From an uncultured Eubacterium sp. (GTDB lineage Bacteria > Bacillota > Clostridia > Lachnospirales > Lachnospiraceae): DNA of 24,503 nucleotides. The stretch spans positions 1 to 24,503 of the forward strand of contig CAUCXT010000036.1 in the NCBI GenBank assembly GCA_958446835.1, written 5' to 3'. A program made the position numbers and the translations under genes. The notes under the pieces were generated by a model, which was not told the origin of the DNA, did not search any database, and saw only the letters and a list, made by a program, of their open reading frames with translations. Positions within the stretch are counted from its first letter, which is position 1. Each line of letters starts with the position of its first letter. Shown one piece after another: positions 1 through 7,321 of this stretch.

Positions 1-27
1 TTCGCAATCCGCTCCGCTTCTTGCTCA

Positions 28-60
28 TAAAACAACATCTGTTACGCAGATGTTGTTTTA
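28..60 (-). terminator. Hairpin spanning the stop codon of the ABC exporter gene
   Basis: A perfect 14-bp inverted repeat (arms 28-41 and 47-60) encloses a 5-nt loop. The TAA stop of the 42..1769 gene lies in that loop and one arm encodes its last residues (KTTS). On the minus strand the stem is followed by only a short U-run, so termination may be weak. The plus-strand side is similarly AT-rich, so the hairpin could act in both directions. Without the neighbouring sequence I cannot tell whether it separates this gene from a downstream partner. Confidence 0.5.
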
Positions 61-1769
61 AATTGCGAGTTATATATCTCCTTATAAACCTCACAATTCT
101 CAAGAAGCTCTTCCTGCGTTCCCATTCCGACCATCTGTCCATCATCCAGAACAATAATTTTATCCGCATGCATGATGGAAGCGGTACGCTGTGAAACTAT
201 GAACACCGTCATATTTCCCGGAAGTGCCGCTATCGCTGCACGAAGCTTGGCATCTGTCGCATAGTCAAGTGCTGAGGCACTGTCATCAAGTATAAGTATA
301 TCAGGCTTTCTCACAAGCGCTCTCGCTATTGTAAGACGCTGCTTCTGACCGCCTGAAAGATTCTTTCCGCCCTGAGCTATCTCAAAGTCAAGACCGCCCT
401 CCTTTGTCTCAACGAACTCTCTCGCCTGCGCTGCATCGATTGCAGCCCACAGTTCCTCATCGGTAGCGTCGTTCTTGCCCCATTTAAGGTTCTCACGTAT
501 TGTTCCCTTAAAGAGGACTGCCTTCTGCATTACAATTCCTACATGCTCTCTCAGCTCGTCAAAGCTGTACTCATTTACATTGACACCATCTACAAGCACC
601 TGTCCCTGTGTCGCATCATAAAATCTAGGGATAAGCCCGACAAGGGAACTCTTACCTGAACCTGTACCTCCGATAATTCCGACTGTCTCACCCTTCTTGA
701 CGGAGAAATCAATTCCTGTAAGTGAGTTATCAGCGCCATCATTGTAGCAGAGATTTACGTTCCTAAACTCAACTGCATAGCCGTCCTCTGAGGAAGCGCT
801 GTACTTTCTGCTTCCCTCCTCCATGGAAGGCTTAATCTCGAATACGGACTGGATACGATTTCCGCAGGCAACAGCCTTAGTAACTGTTATTATAAGGTTT
901 GCAAGCTTGACAAGCTCGACAAGTATCTGTGACATATAGTTTACAAGGGCGACAACCTGTCCCTGTGAAAGAATACCAGCATCAACGCGGATTGCTCCAA
1001 CCCAGATGAGTGTAGCTATCGCACCATTTACAATTATAAATGTCACAGGATTCATAAGAGCTGAAATCTTTCCTACGAACTTCTGAAGTCCGGTGAGAAC
1101 CGCATTTTTCTCGTCAAAATTCTCTATCTCGCTCTGTTCCTTGTTGAATGCCCTTATTACACGCACACCTGTAAGGTTCTGTCTTGTTATTCCAAGGACA
1201 CTGTCAAGCGCACCCTGAACCTTCTTAAACAGCGGAATACTTACAAGCATAATTCCGAACACTACAATTGCAAGAAGAGGAATGGCAACAACGAATATAA
1301 GCGCAGCCTTCACATCTATCGTAAAAGCCATAATCATCGCACCGAACACTATAAACGGTGAGCGCAGGAATAATCTGAGAACAAGGTTAACTCCCGACTG
1401 CACCTGATTGATGTCGCTCGTCATTCTTGTTATAAGTGTCGAAGTTCCTAAGGTATCAATCTCCTTAAATGAAAGACCCTCGATATGTGCAAACAATGCC
1501 GACTTAAGCTTTGCAGCAAATCCGACCGCTGCCTTTGCCGAAAAATACTGTGCAGTGAGTGAACATGTAAGTCCTACGATAGCAAGAACTACAAGAACAA
1601 TCGCCATTCTCACGATATACGGTACATCCTTATTCTCGATACCCGTATCAATAATAGCCGCAATTACAAGCGGTACAAAAAGCTCAAATGAAGCCTCAAG
1701 CATCTTAAAAAGAGGCGCTAAAATAGTCTCTTTTTTGTACGCTTTTAAATACACAAGTAATTTTTTCAT
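42..1769 (-). CDS. ABC exporter half-transporter (permease-ATPase) with degenerate nucleotide site
   Basis: Type IV ABC exporter subunit of 575 residues: an N-terminal six-helix transmembrane domain (about 1-310) and a C-terminal nucleotide-binding domain. Visible motifs are Walker A GGTGSGKSS at 367-375, Q-loop IVMQKA, signature LSGGQ at 471-475 and Walker B ending in D495-D496. The usual catalytic Glu after Walker B is Asp (D496), and the H-loop His is Gln (Q527, in VSQR). That combination is typical of the inactive-site half of heterodimeric exporters such as TM287/288 or BmrC/BmrD, so a complete partner subunit is expected, probably beyond the left edge. The start is supported by GGGAG 9 nt upstream. 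It is the last gene of a minus-strand row after the binding protein and the ABC-F ATPase, 89 nt after the former. The substrate cannot be read from sequence; multidrug or peptide export is plausible. Confidence 0.9.
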   Translation of the reverse strand: MKKLLVYLKAYKKETILAPLFKMLEASFELFVPLVIAAIIDTGIENKDVPYIVRMAIVLVVLAIVGLTCSLTAQYFSAKAAVGFAAKLKSALFAHIEGLSFKEIDTLGTSTLITRMTSDINQVQSGVNLVLRLFLRSPFIVFGAMIMAFTIDVKAALIFVVAIPLLAIVVFGIMLVSIPLFKKVQGALDSVLGITRQNLTGVRVIRAFNKEQSEIENFDEKNAVLTGLQKFVGKISALMNPVTFIIVNGAIATLIWVGAIRVDAGILSQGQVVALVNYMSQILVELVKLANLIITVTKAVACGNRIQSVFEIKPSMEEGSRKYSASSEDGYAVEFRNVNLCYNDGADNSLTGIDFSVKKGETVGIIGGTGSGKSSLVGLIPRFYDATQGQVLVDGVNVNEYSFDELREHVGIVMQKAVLFKGTIRENLKWGKNDATDEELWAAIDAAQAREFVETKEGGLDFEIAQGGKNLSGGQKQRLTIARALVRKPDILILDDSASALDYATDAKLRAAIAALPGNMTVFIVSQRTASIMHADKIIVLDDGQMVGMGTQEELLENCEVYKEIYNSQFKTTSA

Positions 1770-1858
1770 ACTCTTTTTCTCCCGAATTTTATCGTTTTAG
1801 TTCCTGTTATCTATATAATCAGATTTGCAAAAGCTCTGTAATATCATAAAACAGTGCT

Positions 1859-3066
1859 TCATTCAAAGAGCGTGGTTACATAATTTCTCTGCCCACCGGT
1901 CATACAGATTATGTCAACCGTCTTTTCTATATTTCCGTACGCACCTATGACATAATCACCAAGCGGTGTACTTCCTTCAAGAAACGGAAGCTTGAGAGCA
2001 ATTGATTTCGCCGTCGCAAGATATCCCTTCTCGATGGCATCCCTGATAAAATACACCGAATCATACGCGGGTCTTACCCCATCCGAAACAACAGCTCCGA
2101 ACTTTTTTATAAAAGCTCTCACTATATCCGTATCCCTGTCCGCTGCCATATTCATGGCGATATATACATCATACCCATGCGTGTCCGAATCGTATCCATG
2201 CCACTCCGGCAGCCCTAAAAAACTTCCGCTATAGCCGCATTTTTTCGCCGCAGACAGTATTTTTTCAATCTCATCGACCCTCGCCGGTATAAACACATAG
2301 CCTGCTTCTGAACTCACAATACCGTCAAACAGCTTGATGAGCTTCTCATCTGTGTAATCCGAAAGCTCATGTGCATACACCGTGCTTATATTCCTGCTGC
2401 TTATCGCCGCTGCCATGTCCTCATATAGTGCCGTGTAGCGTTCATTTCCAGCCGGACACACAATCGCAACACTTAAATTATCATTCGAATCCGCCAGCCC
2501 GCTTTCCATAAACGAAGCCATCGCTTCCGTCATATATTTGTCCGAAAAACACGATTGATATATAAAATTCGCCGCCGCAACAACCGAATCATCCGTCACA
2601 GACGGTGTGATTACCGGGACATTAGCTGAGGCACTCGCCTTTACAAGTTCCTCCATTCCCTTGGAATTGTTGGTTCCTATCACCGCACATGCGCCCTCCT
2701 GTGCAAGCTGGTAATAGCCCGCAACAGAATTCATATAATCCCCCGCATCGTCCTTTTTTACCAGCTCGATACTGTAGCCCTCAGTGAGCACTCCGCCCGA
2801 AGCATTTATCTCATCGACAGCCAGCGAAACAGCCCTGTACATCTCCTCGGACTCTTCCTTTTTATCGCCGCTGAAATCAAGAAGTACTCCCAATTTTACG
2901 GTAAACGGCTCCTGTGCCGTGTTATCATCTTTCTTGTTACACGCAGTAGTTCCCACACAGGCTATGATAAGCAGGGCAAGCAACCTCAATAATCTCAGCT
3001 TCCAGCCCTTCATCGTATAGCCGTCATGCGCGTGTTCACAGCTATGCGCATTCTTTTTTACTGACA
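1859..3066 (-). CDS. ABC transporter substrate-binding lipoprotein, branched-chain amino acid (LivJ) type
   Basis: Extracytoplasmic solute-binding protein of the Peripla_BP_6 / LivJ class, about 402 residues. The mature part begins with VKLGVLLDFSGD and carries the family pattern VAAVIGTNNS...A.VPVITPS. It is a lipoprotein: the hydrophobic stretch LLRLLALLIIACVGTTAC ends in a lipobox with Cys43. I place the start at 3066 because AGGAAAGGA lies just upstream; the longer frame to 3094 has no ribosome site. This gives an unusually long n-region of about 20 residues containing CEHAH. An internal ATG at residue 19 would give a normal-length signal peptide but lacks a clear ribosome site. No liv permease or ATPase genes accompany it; it sits between an ABC-F ATPase (46 nt upstream) and an exporter. 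The ligand is unknown. Confidence 0.85.
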
Positions 3067-3112
3067 TAACTATTCCTTTCCTGCCATCATCCATTGAACA
3101 AGGATTTCAGGC

Positions 3113-4666
3113 TTATACCCTTAAGCTCCACTCCGAACAGTCGACAACCCTCGTTGCAAGTCCATCATAGAAATCCGGCTCATGGCAGATGAGAAGTATG
3201 CTTCCCTTATATTCCTTAAGTGCCCTCTTAAGCTCATCCTTCGCATCGACATCCAGATGGTTCGTAGGCTCGTCAAGAAGCAGAACATTCGACGCGCGGT
3301 TGATAAGCTTGCAGAGTCTCACCTTCGCCTGCTCACCTCCGCTTAGAACCTGCACCTGACTCTCAATGTGCTTCGTTGTGAGCCCACACTTAGCAAGCGC
3401 CGAACGCACCTGATACTGGGAATATCCCGGAAATTCCTTCCAGATTTCCTCAATGCAGGTATTTCTGTTGCCGGGAGCCATCTCCTGCTCAAAGTATCCA
3501 AACTCAAGATAGTCTCCAAGCTCAACCTCACCCGAAAGCGCCGGTACAAGACCAAGTATACTCTTTAGAAGTGTTGTCTTACCGATACCGTTAGCACCGA
3601 AGAGCACAACCTTCTCACCGCGCTCCATCGTAAAATCGAGCGGTTTTGAGAGTGGCTCATCATATCCGATAACAAGATTCTTTGTCTGGATGATATATCT
3701 TCCCGGAGTTCTCGCCTCCTGAAAATTAAACTCAGGCTTCGGCTTCTCCACCGCCTTCTCAATTATATCCATCTTGTCAAGCTTCTTCTGGCGCGACATA
3801 GCCATATTCCTTGTAGCAACCCTCGCCTTGTTTCTGGCAACGAAATCCTCAAGCTCCGCAATCTCCTTCTGCTGTCTGTTGTATGCCGCCTCACGCTGTG
3901 CCTTCTTCATCTCGTAGACTTCCATGAACTTGTCATAGTCGCCCACATATCTGTTAAGCTCCTGATTCTCCATGTGGTAGATAAGGTTGACCACGCTGTT
4001 GAGAAAAGGAATATCATGTGATATGAGGATAAATGCATTCTCATACTCAAGAAGATATCTCTTAAGCCATTCGATGTGCACGACGTCAAGATAGTTCGTA
4101 GGCTCATCAAGCAGAAGAATATCCGGCTTCGCAAGAAGAAGCTTCGCAAGGAGAACCTTGGTTCTCTGTCCACCTGAAAGCTCCGTCACGTCCTTGTCCA
4201 TGCCGATGTCCTCAAGCCCTAACGCCCTTCCGACCTCGTCAACCTTAGAATCTATAATATAGAAATCATGCGCCATCAAAAGCTCCTGAATAACTCCGAG
4301 CTCTTCCATCATCTCATCCATGTTCTCTGCCGTTCCCGCAGCCATGGCATCACATATCGTGTTCATCTTCTCTTCCATCGCGAACAAATCCGCAAAGGCA
4401 CTCTTAAGGACATCCCTTATCGTCATCCCCTTTGTGAGAACCGCATGCTGGTCAAGATATCCCACCTTCACATTCTTAGCCCATTCAACCTTTCCTTCAT
4501 CCGGCATGAGCTTGCCTGTTATTATGCTCATAAAAGTAGATTTTCCCTCGCCGTTGGCACCGATAAGTCCTATGTGCTCTCCCTTTAAAAGTCTGAAGGA
4601 CACATCCTTAAAAATCGCCCTGTCACCAAAACCATGGCTTAAGTGTTCAACATTCAGTATACTCAT
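3113..4666 (-). CDS. ABC-F family ATPase (YkpA/YbiT-like)
   Basis: Soluble protein of 517 residues with two ABC domains and no membrane segments. Domain 1 has Walker A GANGEGKST at 36-44, signature LSGGQ at 163-167 and Walker B LLLDEPTNYLD. Domain 2 has Walker A GANGIGKTT at 357-365, LSGGE at 441-445 and LLLDEPTNHLD. The charged, helical linker between them (about 220-310, containing ARVATRNMAMSRQKKLDKMD) is the P-site tRNA-interacting region of ABC-F translation factors and resembles the YkpA/YbiT branch. Family members act on stalled ribosomes at the E site; some confer antibiotic resistance, but nothing here shows that. Both Walker B glutamates are intact. The second H-loop reads ICHEPDF in place of the usual SHD. 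The start follows GGAAAAGGA. It is the first gene of the minus-strand row and divergent from bioY. Confidence 0.92.
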   Translation of the reverse strand: MSILNVEHLSHGFGDRAIFKDVSFRLLKGEHIGLIGANGEGKSTFMSIITGKLMPDEGKVEWAKNVKVGYLDQHAVLTKGMTIRDVLKSAFADLFAMEEKMNTICDAMAAGTAENMDEMMEELGVIQELLMAHDFYIIDSKVDEVGRALGLEDIGMDKDVTELSGGQRTKVLLAKLLLAKPDILLLDEPTNYLDVVHIEWLKRYLLEYENAFILISHDIPFLNSVVNLIYHMENQELNRYVGDYDKFMEVYEMKKAQREAAYNRQQKEIAELEDFVARNKARVATRNMAMSRQKKLDKMDIIEKAVEKPKPEFNFQEARTPGRYIIQTKNLVIGYDEPLSKPLDFTMERGEKVVLFGANGIGKTTLLKSILGLVPALSGEVELGDYLEFGYFEQEMAPGNRNTCIEEIWKEFPGYSQYQVRSALAKCGLTTKHIESQVQVLSGGEQAKVRLCKLINRASNVLLLDEPTNHLDVDAKDELKRALKEYKGSILLICHEPDFYDGLATRVVDCSEWSLRV

Positions 4667-4849
4667 ATTTTTTCCTTTTCCATTTTTCTATTATTCTTCA
4701 CTGTAAATCGACCTTATGTAGTATACACAATTTTTTTCAGTTCGTCTACATGCTAAATGTTCATTTTACGTTATTATAGGCTATTTTACAAGAAACTACT
4801 TATCATTATTACATGTTAATATATATATCATTTCAAAAATCCAACAGCA

Positions 4850-4881
4850 TTGTTAACCTTATGTAACTTTTAGGTTGACAT
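4850..4881 (+). promoter_or_regulatory. BirA-type biotin operator upstream of bioY
   Basis: Imperfect inverted repeat: left half TTGTTAACC (4850-4858), 14-nt spacer, right half GGTTGACAT (4873-4881). This matches the known BirA operator architecture (TTGTWAACC, 14-16 nt, GGTTWACAA) with two mismatches in the right half. The right half contains the -35 hexamer of the bioY promoter, so bound BirA-biotinyl-AMP would block RNA polymerase. It predicts that the host BirA has a DNA-binding domain. Confidence 0.85.
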
Positions 4882-4903
4882 TTCGTTTTTATAGGCTTAT
4901 ACT
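4875..4903 (+). promoter_or_regulatory. Sigma-A promoter of bioY
   Basis: A consensus -35 TTGACA (4875-4880), exactly 17 nt, then -10 TATACT (4898-4903). Transcription should start near 4910, giving a leader of about 43 nt to the ATG at 4953. The -35 lies inside the right half of the biotin operator. Confidence 0.88.
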
Positions 4904-4952
4904 CTGAAACATGCATGAATTTTTCAATTATTAAAACTACATGGAGGACATC

Positions 4953-5522
4953 ATGAAAAAATCAATTTACACCACCAAAGAAATAGCTCTTATCGCCCTT
5001 TTCGTGGCACTCACAGCAGTATGCGCATGGATTACAATTCCAATGCCTGCACCATTCGCACCATTCACCCTTCAGACCTTCGCAGTATTCACCGCACTTG
5101 GCATACTTGGTCTTAAAAACGGACTCACAGCAATCATCGTATACTGTCTCCTAGGTATTGTCGGACTTCCTGTATTCGCCGGAATGAAGGGCGGTGTCGG
5201 AGTCCTTCTCGGAACAACCGGCGGCTACATAATCGGTTTTATCTTCACCGCACTTTCCGTTGGTCTTATAACAAAGAAGTTCGGAAAGAGCATTCCTGTG
5301 CTTGCCATCTCAATGGTAATCGGACTTATCCTCTGCTACGCATTCGGAACTGCATGGTTTATCGTTGTATACACCAATACCAAGAGTGCCGTTGGAATCT
5401 CAAGCGCACTTGCATGGTGTGTTACACCTTACATCCTTCCTGACCTTGTAAAGATTGCCGTTGCAATCACTATTGTGAAGGCTGTTGAAAAGTCTAAGGT
5501 TATGAGAACAGTTACCGCATAA
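4953..5522 (+). CDS. bioY: BioY, biotin-binding S component of an ECF transporter
   Basis: Integral membrane protein of 189 residues with about six hydrophobic segments. The family signature is clear: a PMPAPFAPFTLQTFAVF region in helix 1-2, then LGIVGLPVFAGMKGGVG, GTTGGYIIGF, and a YILPDLVK segment near the C-terminus. BioY binds biotin and delivers it to the cytoplasm, normally together with the shared ECF module (EcfA, EcfA', EcfT), which is not encoded in this window. The start is set at 4953 because GGAGG (4943-4947) lies 5 nt upstream; the in-frame ATG at 4941 overlaps that ribosome site and is unlikely. It is monocistronic, with a BirA operator and promoter upstream and a hairpin terminator downstream. 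Confidence 0.95.
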   Translation: MKKSIYTTKEIALIALFVALTAVCAWITIPMPAPFAPFTLQTFAVFTALGILGLKNGLTAIIVYCLLGIVGLPVFAGMKGGVGVLLGTTGGYIIGFIFTALSVGLITKKFGKSIPVLAISMVIGLILCYAFGTAWFIVVYTNTKSAVGISSALAWCVTPYILPDLVKIAVAITIVKAVEKSKVMRTVTA

Positions 5523-5539
5523 TAGATAATAGCTGATAA

Positions 5540-5586
5540 AAAATGGCGTGTGAATTATGGATTTACCATTTTTCACACGCCATTTT
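5540..5586. terminator. Bidirectional terminator between bioY and mntP
   Basis: A perfect 15-bp stem (arms 5540-5554 and 5572-5586) with a 17-nt loop. The A-run before the left arm and the T-rich stretch after the right arm let it act on both converging genes: bioY ends at 5522 and mntP at 5668. Confidence 0.85.
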
Positions 5587-5667
5587 AATATCTAAATCAC
5601 ATAGAACCTTTAGCAGCCACTATAACACTTATCAAATAAAAGCCTGTCACTGAATTTTTCATTTTTA

Positions 5668-6234
5668 TCAGAACGCTATACCTCCAAGGTGCTCTAACAA
5701 TATCTTCGTTCCTATAAGTATAAGAATAATTCCTCCGGCAAGCTCCGCCTTCGACTTATACTTGACACCGAACACGCTTCCAACCTTCACACCTATAGCT
5801 GAAAGTGTAAAAGTAATACTTCCTATAAAAATAATAGCCCACCAGATGTTAACATCAAGAAATGCAAATGTAACGCCTACAGCAAGCGCATCAATGCTCG
5901 TCGCTATCGCAAGCATAAGCATAATCTTAAATCCGAGTGACGCGTTCGCACTCTCCTCGCTCTTGTCAAATGACTCCTTAATCATGTTAGCACCGATGAT
6001 CAACAGAAGCACAAATGCAATCCAGTGGTCAATAGCTGTGATATATGACTTGAACCGGCTTCCAAGCAGCCATCCGATAAGAGGCATAAGCGCCTGAAAT
6101 CCACCAAACCATGCTCCAACAATCGCCGCCTTCTTAAAGGTAATCTGCTTCATCGCAAGCCCCTTACATACGGACACCGCAAATGCATCCATCGACAATC
6201 CTACCGCCAAAATAAATAACTCCAGTAAACCCAT
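5668..6234 (-). CDS. mntP: MntP, manganese efflux pump
   Basis: Small membrane protein of 188 residues, the usual MntP length, with six hydrophobic helices. The two related halves each carry the conserved acidic motif: GLSMDAFAVSVCKGL (D16) near the N-terminus and ATSIDALAVGVTFA in the second half. It exports Mn2+ and protects against manganese excess. The start at 6234 is preferred because GGAG lies 8 nt upstream; a GTG at 6255 has no ribosome site and would lengthen the protein beyond the family norm. The upstream leader carries a yybP-ykoY riboswitch, the element that controls mntP in many bacteria, which agrees with this function. Expression should rise with Mn2+. Confidence 0.95.
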   Translation of the reverse strand: MGLLELFILAVGLSMDAFAVSVCKGLAMKQITFKKAAIVGAWFGGFQALMPLIGWLLGSRFKSYITAIDHWIAFVLLLIIGANMIKESFDKSEESANASLGFKIMLMLAIATSIDALAVGVTFAFLDVNIWWAIIFIGSITFTLSAIGVKVGSVFGVKYKSKAELAGGIILILIGTKILLEHLGGIAF

Positions 6235-6407
6235 ACATAACTCTCCATTCTTCACATATGTAATATATTGTTACCTGTAAGCAGCTTTCCATACCCGGGC
6301 AGATATGACTTGCCTTGTAAATACATGCTTTAGCGAAACATCTGCAAAACATTCCTTTCTGTTATCGAAAAAGGCTGTTTAGGCTATATAATTTTATATA
6401 CTTACGC

Positions 6408-6455
6408 AAAAAACGAGACTCATGTATGACAATCAAGCCATACATAAGTCTCGTT
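6408..6455 (-). terminator. Intrinsic terminator, expression platform of the Mn2+ riboswitch
   Basis: A 17-bp stem (arms 6439-6455 and 6412-6428) with a 10-nt loop. On the minus-strand RNA it is fully paired with one G-U, while on the plus strand that pair is a C-A mismatch, which fixes the direction. It is followed by a run of six U. The first arm (CGAGACTTATG...) also forms the 3' side of the aptamer's closing helix P1, so aptamer folding and terminator folding exclude each other. It would also stop read-through from the upstream surface-protein remnant. Confidence 0.85.
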
Positions 6456-6572
6456 ATTTAAGATAAGCCAGATGTTACCGCGCAGGTTGTTGTTATCATT
6501 CAATCCATCCTCTGCACACCACATCAGTCTGTTGACTTACCACGTATTCACGCTAACTACTCCCTTACAGGT
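6443..6572 (-). promoter_or_regulatory. yybP-ykoY manganese riboswitch controlling mntP
   Basis: Recognised from conserved blocks in the minus-strand leader: TAAGGGAGTAG near the 5' end (about 6556-6567), GTCAACAGACTG (6522-6533) and the 3' block ACGAGACTTATG. The fold is coherent: P1 pairs UGUAAG (6563-6568) with CUUAUG (6443-6448), GATGT (6521-6525) pairs with ACATC (6471-6475), and GTGCAG (6512-6517) pairs with CTGCGC (6480-6485). The class binds Mn2+. Stabilising P1 would withdraw the first terminator arm and allow transcription into mntP, an ON switch. About 170 nt of leader without an obvious feature separates the terminator from the mntP start. Confidence 0.88.
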
Positions 6573-6578
6573 CTGTTT

Positions 6579-6607
6579 ATTCTAACACATACCTTCGAAA
6601 ATTGCAA
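6579..6607 (-). promoter_or_regulatory. Promoter of the riboswitch-mntP transcript
   Basis: On the minus strand, -35 TTGCAA (6602-6607), 17 nt, and -10 TAGAAT (6579-6584) with an upstream TG (extended -10). The predicted start near 6572 places the aptamer at the very 5' end of the RNA. The promoter begins 4 nt after the stop codon of the upstream remnant gene. Confidence 0.75.
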
Positions 6608-6610
6608 GAT

Positions 6611-7321
6611 TTATCTGCTTCTCTTTCTTCTGTCCGCAAGTCCTATAAAGCTACCCGCTGCCATAATAAACATTGTCAAGCATATCCACAATGCCATGTT
6701 TCCTGTGTAGCCTGTTCGTGGTGCTTCGATTTCACCCGGATTCTGTGGCTCTGTTGGATTCTCCGGTTCTGTTGGGTTCTCCGGCTGTTTAACTGTGTCA
6801 GTATAGATGAGTGCATATGTTGAGAACCTGTCTGTCTCAAATTTTATGATTCCATTGCTCTCATCAAGTACACATGGCAGAACAGAAGGCTCTCCATCAT
6901 GAATACGAAGTACCTGATACGTTCTTACAATATTAGTATCAGTATTAATCGCATCACCTTCAAGCTTGAAACTAATTGTCACTGTTCCATTAGCTCCGGT
7001 AATCTTCTGTGGCTCATTCTCACCAATCTGCTTATAAAGTGAGATATCGAGGTACATTGAGAGAATCTTACCCTGTGCCAACTGCTCTATCATTGTCCTG
7101 TCATCTGTTGAAACAGTATCTGAAATATTCTTTACATTAAGGAATACCCTGACATCCTGACCGGATGCTACAAGCTGTCTTTCCTCATCTGTAAGAAGCT
7201 TTTCCGAAAGCTGTGCCGAATCATTGGAAATATCTGCGCCAAATGCATTAGATGATGTATCCGTTGTGTTCTTGATATTTCCCGCTTCTGAATGGGACAG
7301 GGGTCCGGCCCTATGTCCCAA
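6611..7321 (-). pseudogene. C-terminal remnant of a sortase-anchored surface protein
   Basis: The frame encodes about 236 residues, but the only upstream start is a TTG with no ribosome site, created by the 28-bp palindrome at 7293-7320, so its first residues (MGHRAGPLSH) are translated palindrome. There is no signal peptide. From about residue 15 on it reads as the end of a large cell-surface protein: a globular region (LLTDEERQLVASGQDVRVFLNVKNI ... DRFSTYALIYTD), a Pro-rich spacer with PENPTE twice then PQNPGE (a short DNA direct repeat near 6740-6785), then a sorting signal with APRTG, a hydrophobic helix and a basic tail RRKRSR. The 5' part was probably lost by deletion or rearrangement. 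It lies 3' of the phosphotransferase on the same strand and may still be transcribed by read-through. A functional short protein is unlikely but not excluded. Confidence 0.7.
7293..7320. repeat. 28-bp near-perfect GC-rich palindrome
   Basis: Outer arms TGGGACA (7293-7299) and TGTCCCA (7314-7320) enclose a further G/C-rich imperfect stem, symmetrical about 7306/7307. It is much richer in GC than its surroundings, starts directly next to the stop codon of the phosphotransferase gene (7322) and forms the broken 5' edge of the surface-protein remnant. It lacks a following U-run on either strand, so it does not look like an intrinsic terminator. It may be a dispersed palindromic element; only one copy occurs in this window. 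Confidence 0.6.

Noticed and set aside
1..28. Possible start of a further minus-strand gene (ATG at 28, reading MSKKRSGLR to the edge)
   Set aside because: There is no ribosome site, the ATG directly follows the hairpin stem, and only nine codons are visible.
1408..1800. 130-residue open frame on the plus strand inside the exporter gene
   Set aside because: Antisense shadow of a well-supported ABC exporter; no ribosome site and no recognisable domain.
4320..4706. 128-residue plus-strand frame over the start of the ABC-F gene
   Set aside because: Antisense to a conserved Walker A region, low-complexity Ser/Pro/Phe composition and no start signal.
6164..6352. 62-residue minus-strand frame in the mntP leader
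   Set aside because: It overlaps the mntP start in another frame and has no ribosome site; the region is better explained as untranslated leader.
6721..6790. Short tandem DNA repeat as a microsatellite or CRISPR-like array
   Set aside because: It is only the codons for the PENPTE spacer repeated about three times in a surface-protein Pro-rich region.
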